From IMG/VR virus record IMGVR_UViG_3300025666_000052, positions 1-21,332 of that record: a DNA stretch of 21,332 nucleotides; one strand, written 5' to 3'. Source of the stretch: a virus. Below the pieces are notes generated by a model that was not told the origin of the DNA, made no database searches, and was given only the letters and a program-made list of their open reading frames with translations. Shown piece after piece: positions 20,852 through 21,332 of the stretch. A program made the position numbers and the translations under genes. Each line of letters starts with the position of its first letter. The first letter of the stretch is position 1.

Positions 20852-21178
20852 CTATGAACTTATTGCGTCTACTGTTGATACCCAAACGTCTAAAGATGAA
20901 GCTGTGTCTGATATTACTTTTAAAGCATCACCAGATTGAACAACAAACTTTGCTCCACCATCTAAAACTTGTAATGATGAACCACTTGGTATTGGTGCAT
21001 CTTTAACTAAATAAATATCGTTTGAACCATCATTAATATAAACTGATGCTACTACAGCAGATGCTGTTACGTTTGAAACTGAAATACCTACAACAGTATC
21101 ATAACTGTCTGCAGTAAATAAAGTTGCAGCTGATGTTCCTACATCATTGCTTGTGTATCTTCTAAAATTTTGTGCCAT
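20852..21178 (-). CDS. Small beta-rich virion protein, copy A, 108 aa
   Basis: The protein is nearly all beta: MAQNFRRYTSNDVGTSAATL, FTADSYDTVVGISVSNVTAS, AVVASVYINDGSNDIYLVKD, then PIPSGSSLQVLDGGAKFVVQ and SGDALKVISDTASSLDVWVS. The order 'aatLfTa....vVgisvsN..as.v.asVyi', 'iPsGssL.vl', 'q.GDaLkV.......vdvwvS' mirrors the 112-residue protein at 16658 and a widespread set of small marine-phage virion proteins. It lies immediately upstream of the fibre modules. A role in the tail or neck, or as an outer decoration, is likely. AAGGAG precedes the start; the upstream gene is the partial fibre at the right edge. Confidence 0.75.
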   Translation of the reverse strand: MAQNFRRYTSNDVGTSAATLFTADSYDTVVGISVSNVTASAVVASVYINDGSNDIYLVKDAPIPSGSSLQVLDGGAKFVVQSGDALKVISDTASSLDVWVSTVDAISS

Positions 21179-21187
21179 TATTTCTCC

Positions 21188-21332
21188 TTAAAGTGCTATT
21201 GCCATAGCGATTGCAAATCCAGCTGAAGCTGCATCTATGTTTGTTAATTGACTACCATCTACAGCAGGTAATTTTGCAGTACCATCTAATTGTACCACAT
21301 TATTTGCTGAAGTTCCAACATCTAATGTAGAT
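21188..21332 (-). CDS. 3' end of a tail-fibre-like gene (partial)
   Basis: An open frame enters from the right edge and ends at TAA (complement of 21188-21190). It reads ..STLDVGTSANNVVQLDGTA, then KLPAVDGSQLTNIDAASAGF, and ends AIAMAIAL. 'VGTSANNVVQLDGTAKLPAVDGSQLTNI' type sequence is a standard linker in phage tail fibres, where it precedes short beta modules. It is the first visible gene of the late operon. The start and size are outside the window. Confidence 0.8.
   Translation of the reverse strand, partial: STLDVGTSANNVVQLDGTAKLPAVDGSQLTNIDAASAGFAIAMAIAL

Noticed and set aside
1-21332. CRISPR array, insertion sequence, integrase or attachment site
   Set aside because: No regularly spaced repeats, transposase or recombinase motifs, or flanking duplications were seen anywhere in the window.

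Overview
The window looks like part of the genome of a tailed bacteriophage infecting an AT-rich marine bacterium, and the style is that of phages of SAR11-like hosts. The DNA is very AT-rich, genes are tightly packed with ATGA or TAATG stop/start overlaps, and the protein families are those of marine phages: a DUF3310 protein, an SSB-like protein, a RecB/Cas4-type nuclease, a two-helix holin-like protein, a lysozyme-like 'structural protein P5' relative, C1q-like fibres and a fibre with an S74 chaperone. Terminase, portal, major capsid, polymerase and integrase genes are not in view, so morphotype and lifestyle cannot be fixed. The large membrane-active virion proteins suggest a podovirus, but one protein carries a tape-measure-like C-terminal signature.

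There are four transcription blocks. (1) Positions 1-856, + strand: a partial gene, three small overlapping unknown genes and a probable 40-residue membrane protein. (2) Positions 910-2659, - strand: two unknown small proteins, a DUF968/Ref-like HNH nuclease, a DUF6456-like helix-turn-helix protein and a DnaA-domain-IV-like protein. (3) Positions 2639-5260, + strand: PD-(D/E)XK nuclease, SSB-like protein, a strong terminator or attenuator at 4000-4046, then small accessory genes ending in DUF3310. (4) Positions 5254 to the right edge, - strand: one long late operon read right to left.

In reading order the late operon holds: the end of a fibre gene; a small beta-rich structural protein; a three-gene fibre module; a second copy of the same three-gene module; a second small beta-rich structural protein; a GNAT-like protein; five virion proteins that probably include the DNA-ejection machinery, with a 31-residue membrane protein among them; a coiled-coil/TM protein; a calcineurin-like phosphoesterase split by a one-base frameshift; endolysin; a tiny TM protein; a holin-like protein; a zinc-ribbon protein; and two secreted proteins plus a membrane coiled-coil protein whose roles are unknown.

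The points most worth a second look are the duplicated fibre module [fibre with a M-(P/A)-(F/Y)-IG start] - [fibre with a MA-(I/L)-TKI start] - [tail-assembly-like protein], the A4-homopolymer frameshift in the phosphoesterase, the set of very short but well-placed membrane ORFs that length cut-offs would drop, the DnaA-like protein at a divergent promoter with no intergenic space, and the secreted protein cluster downstream of the lysis genes.
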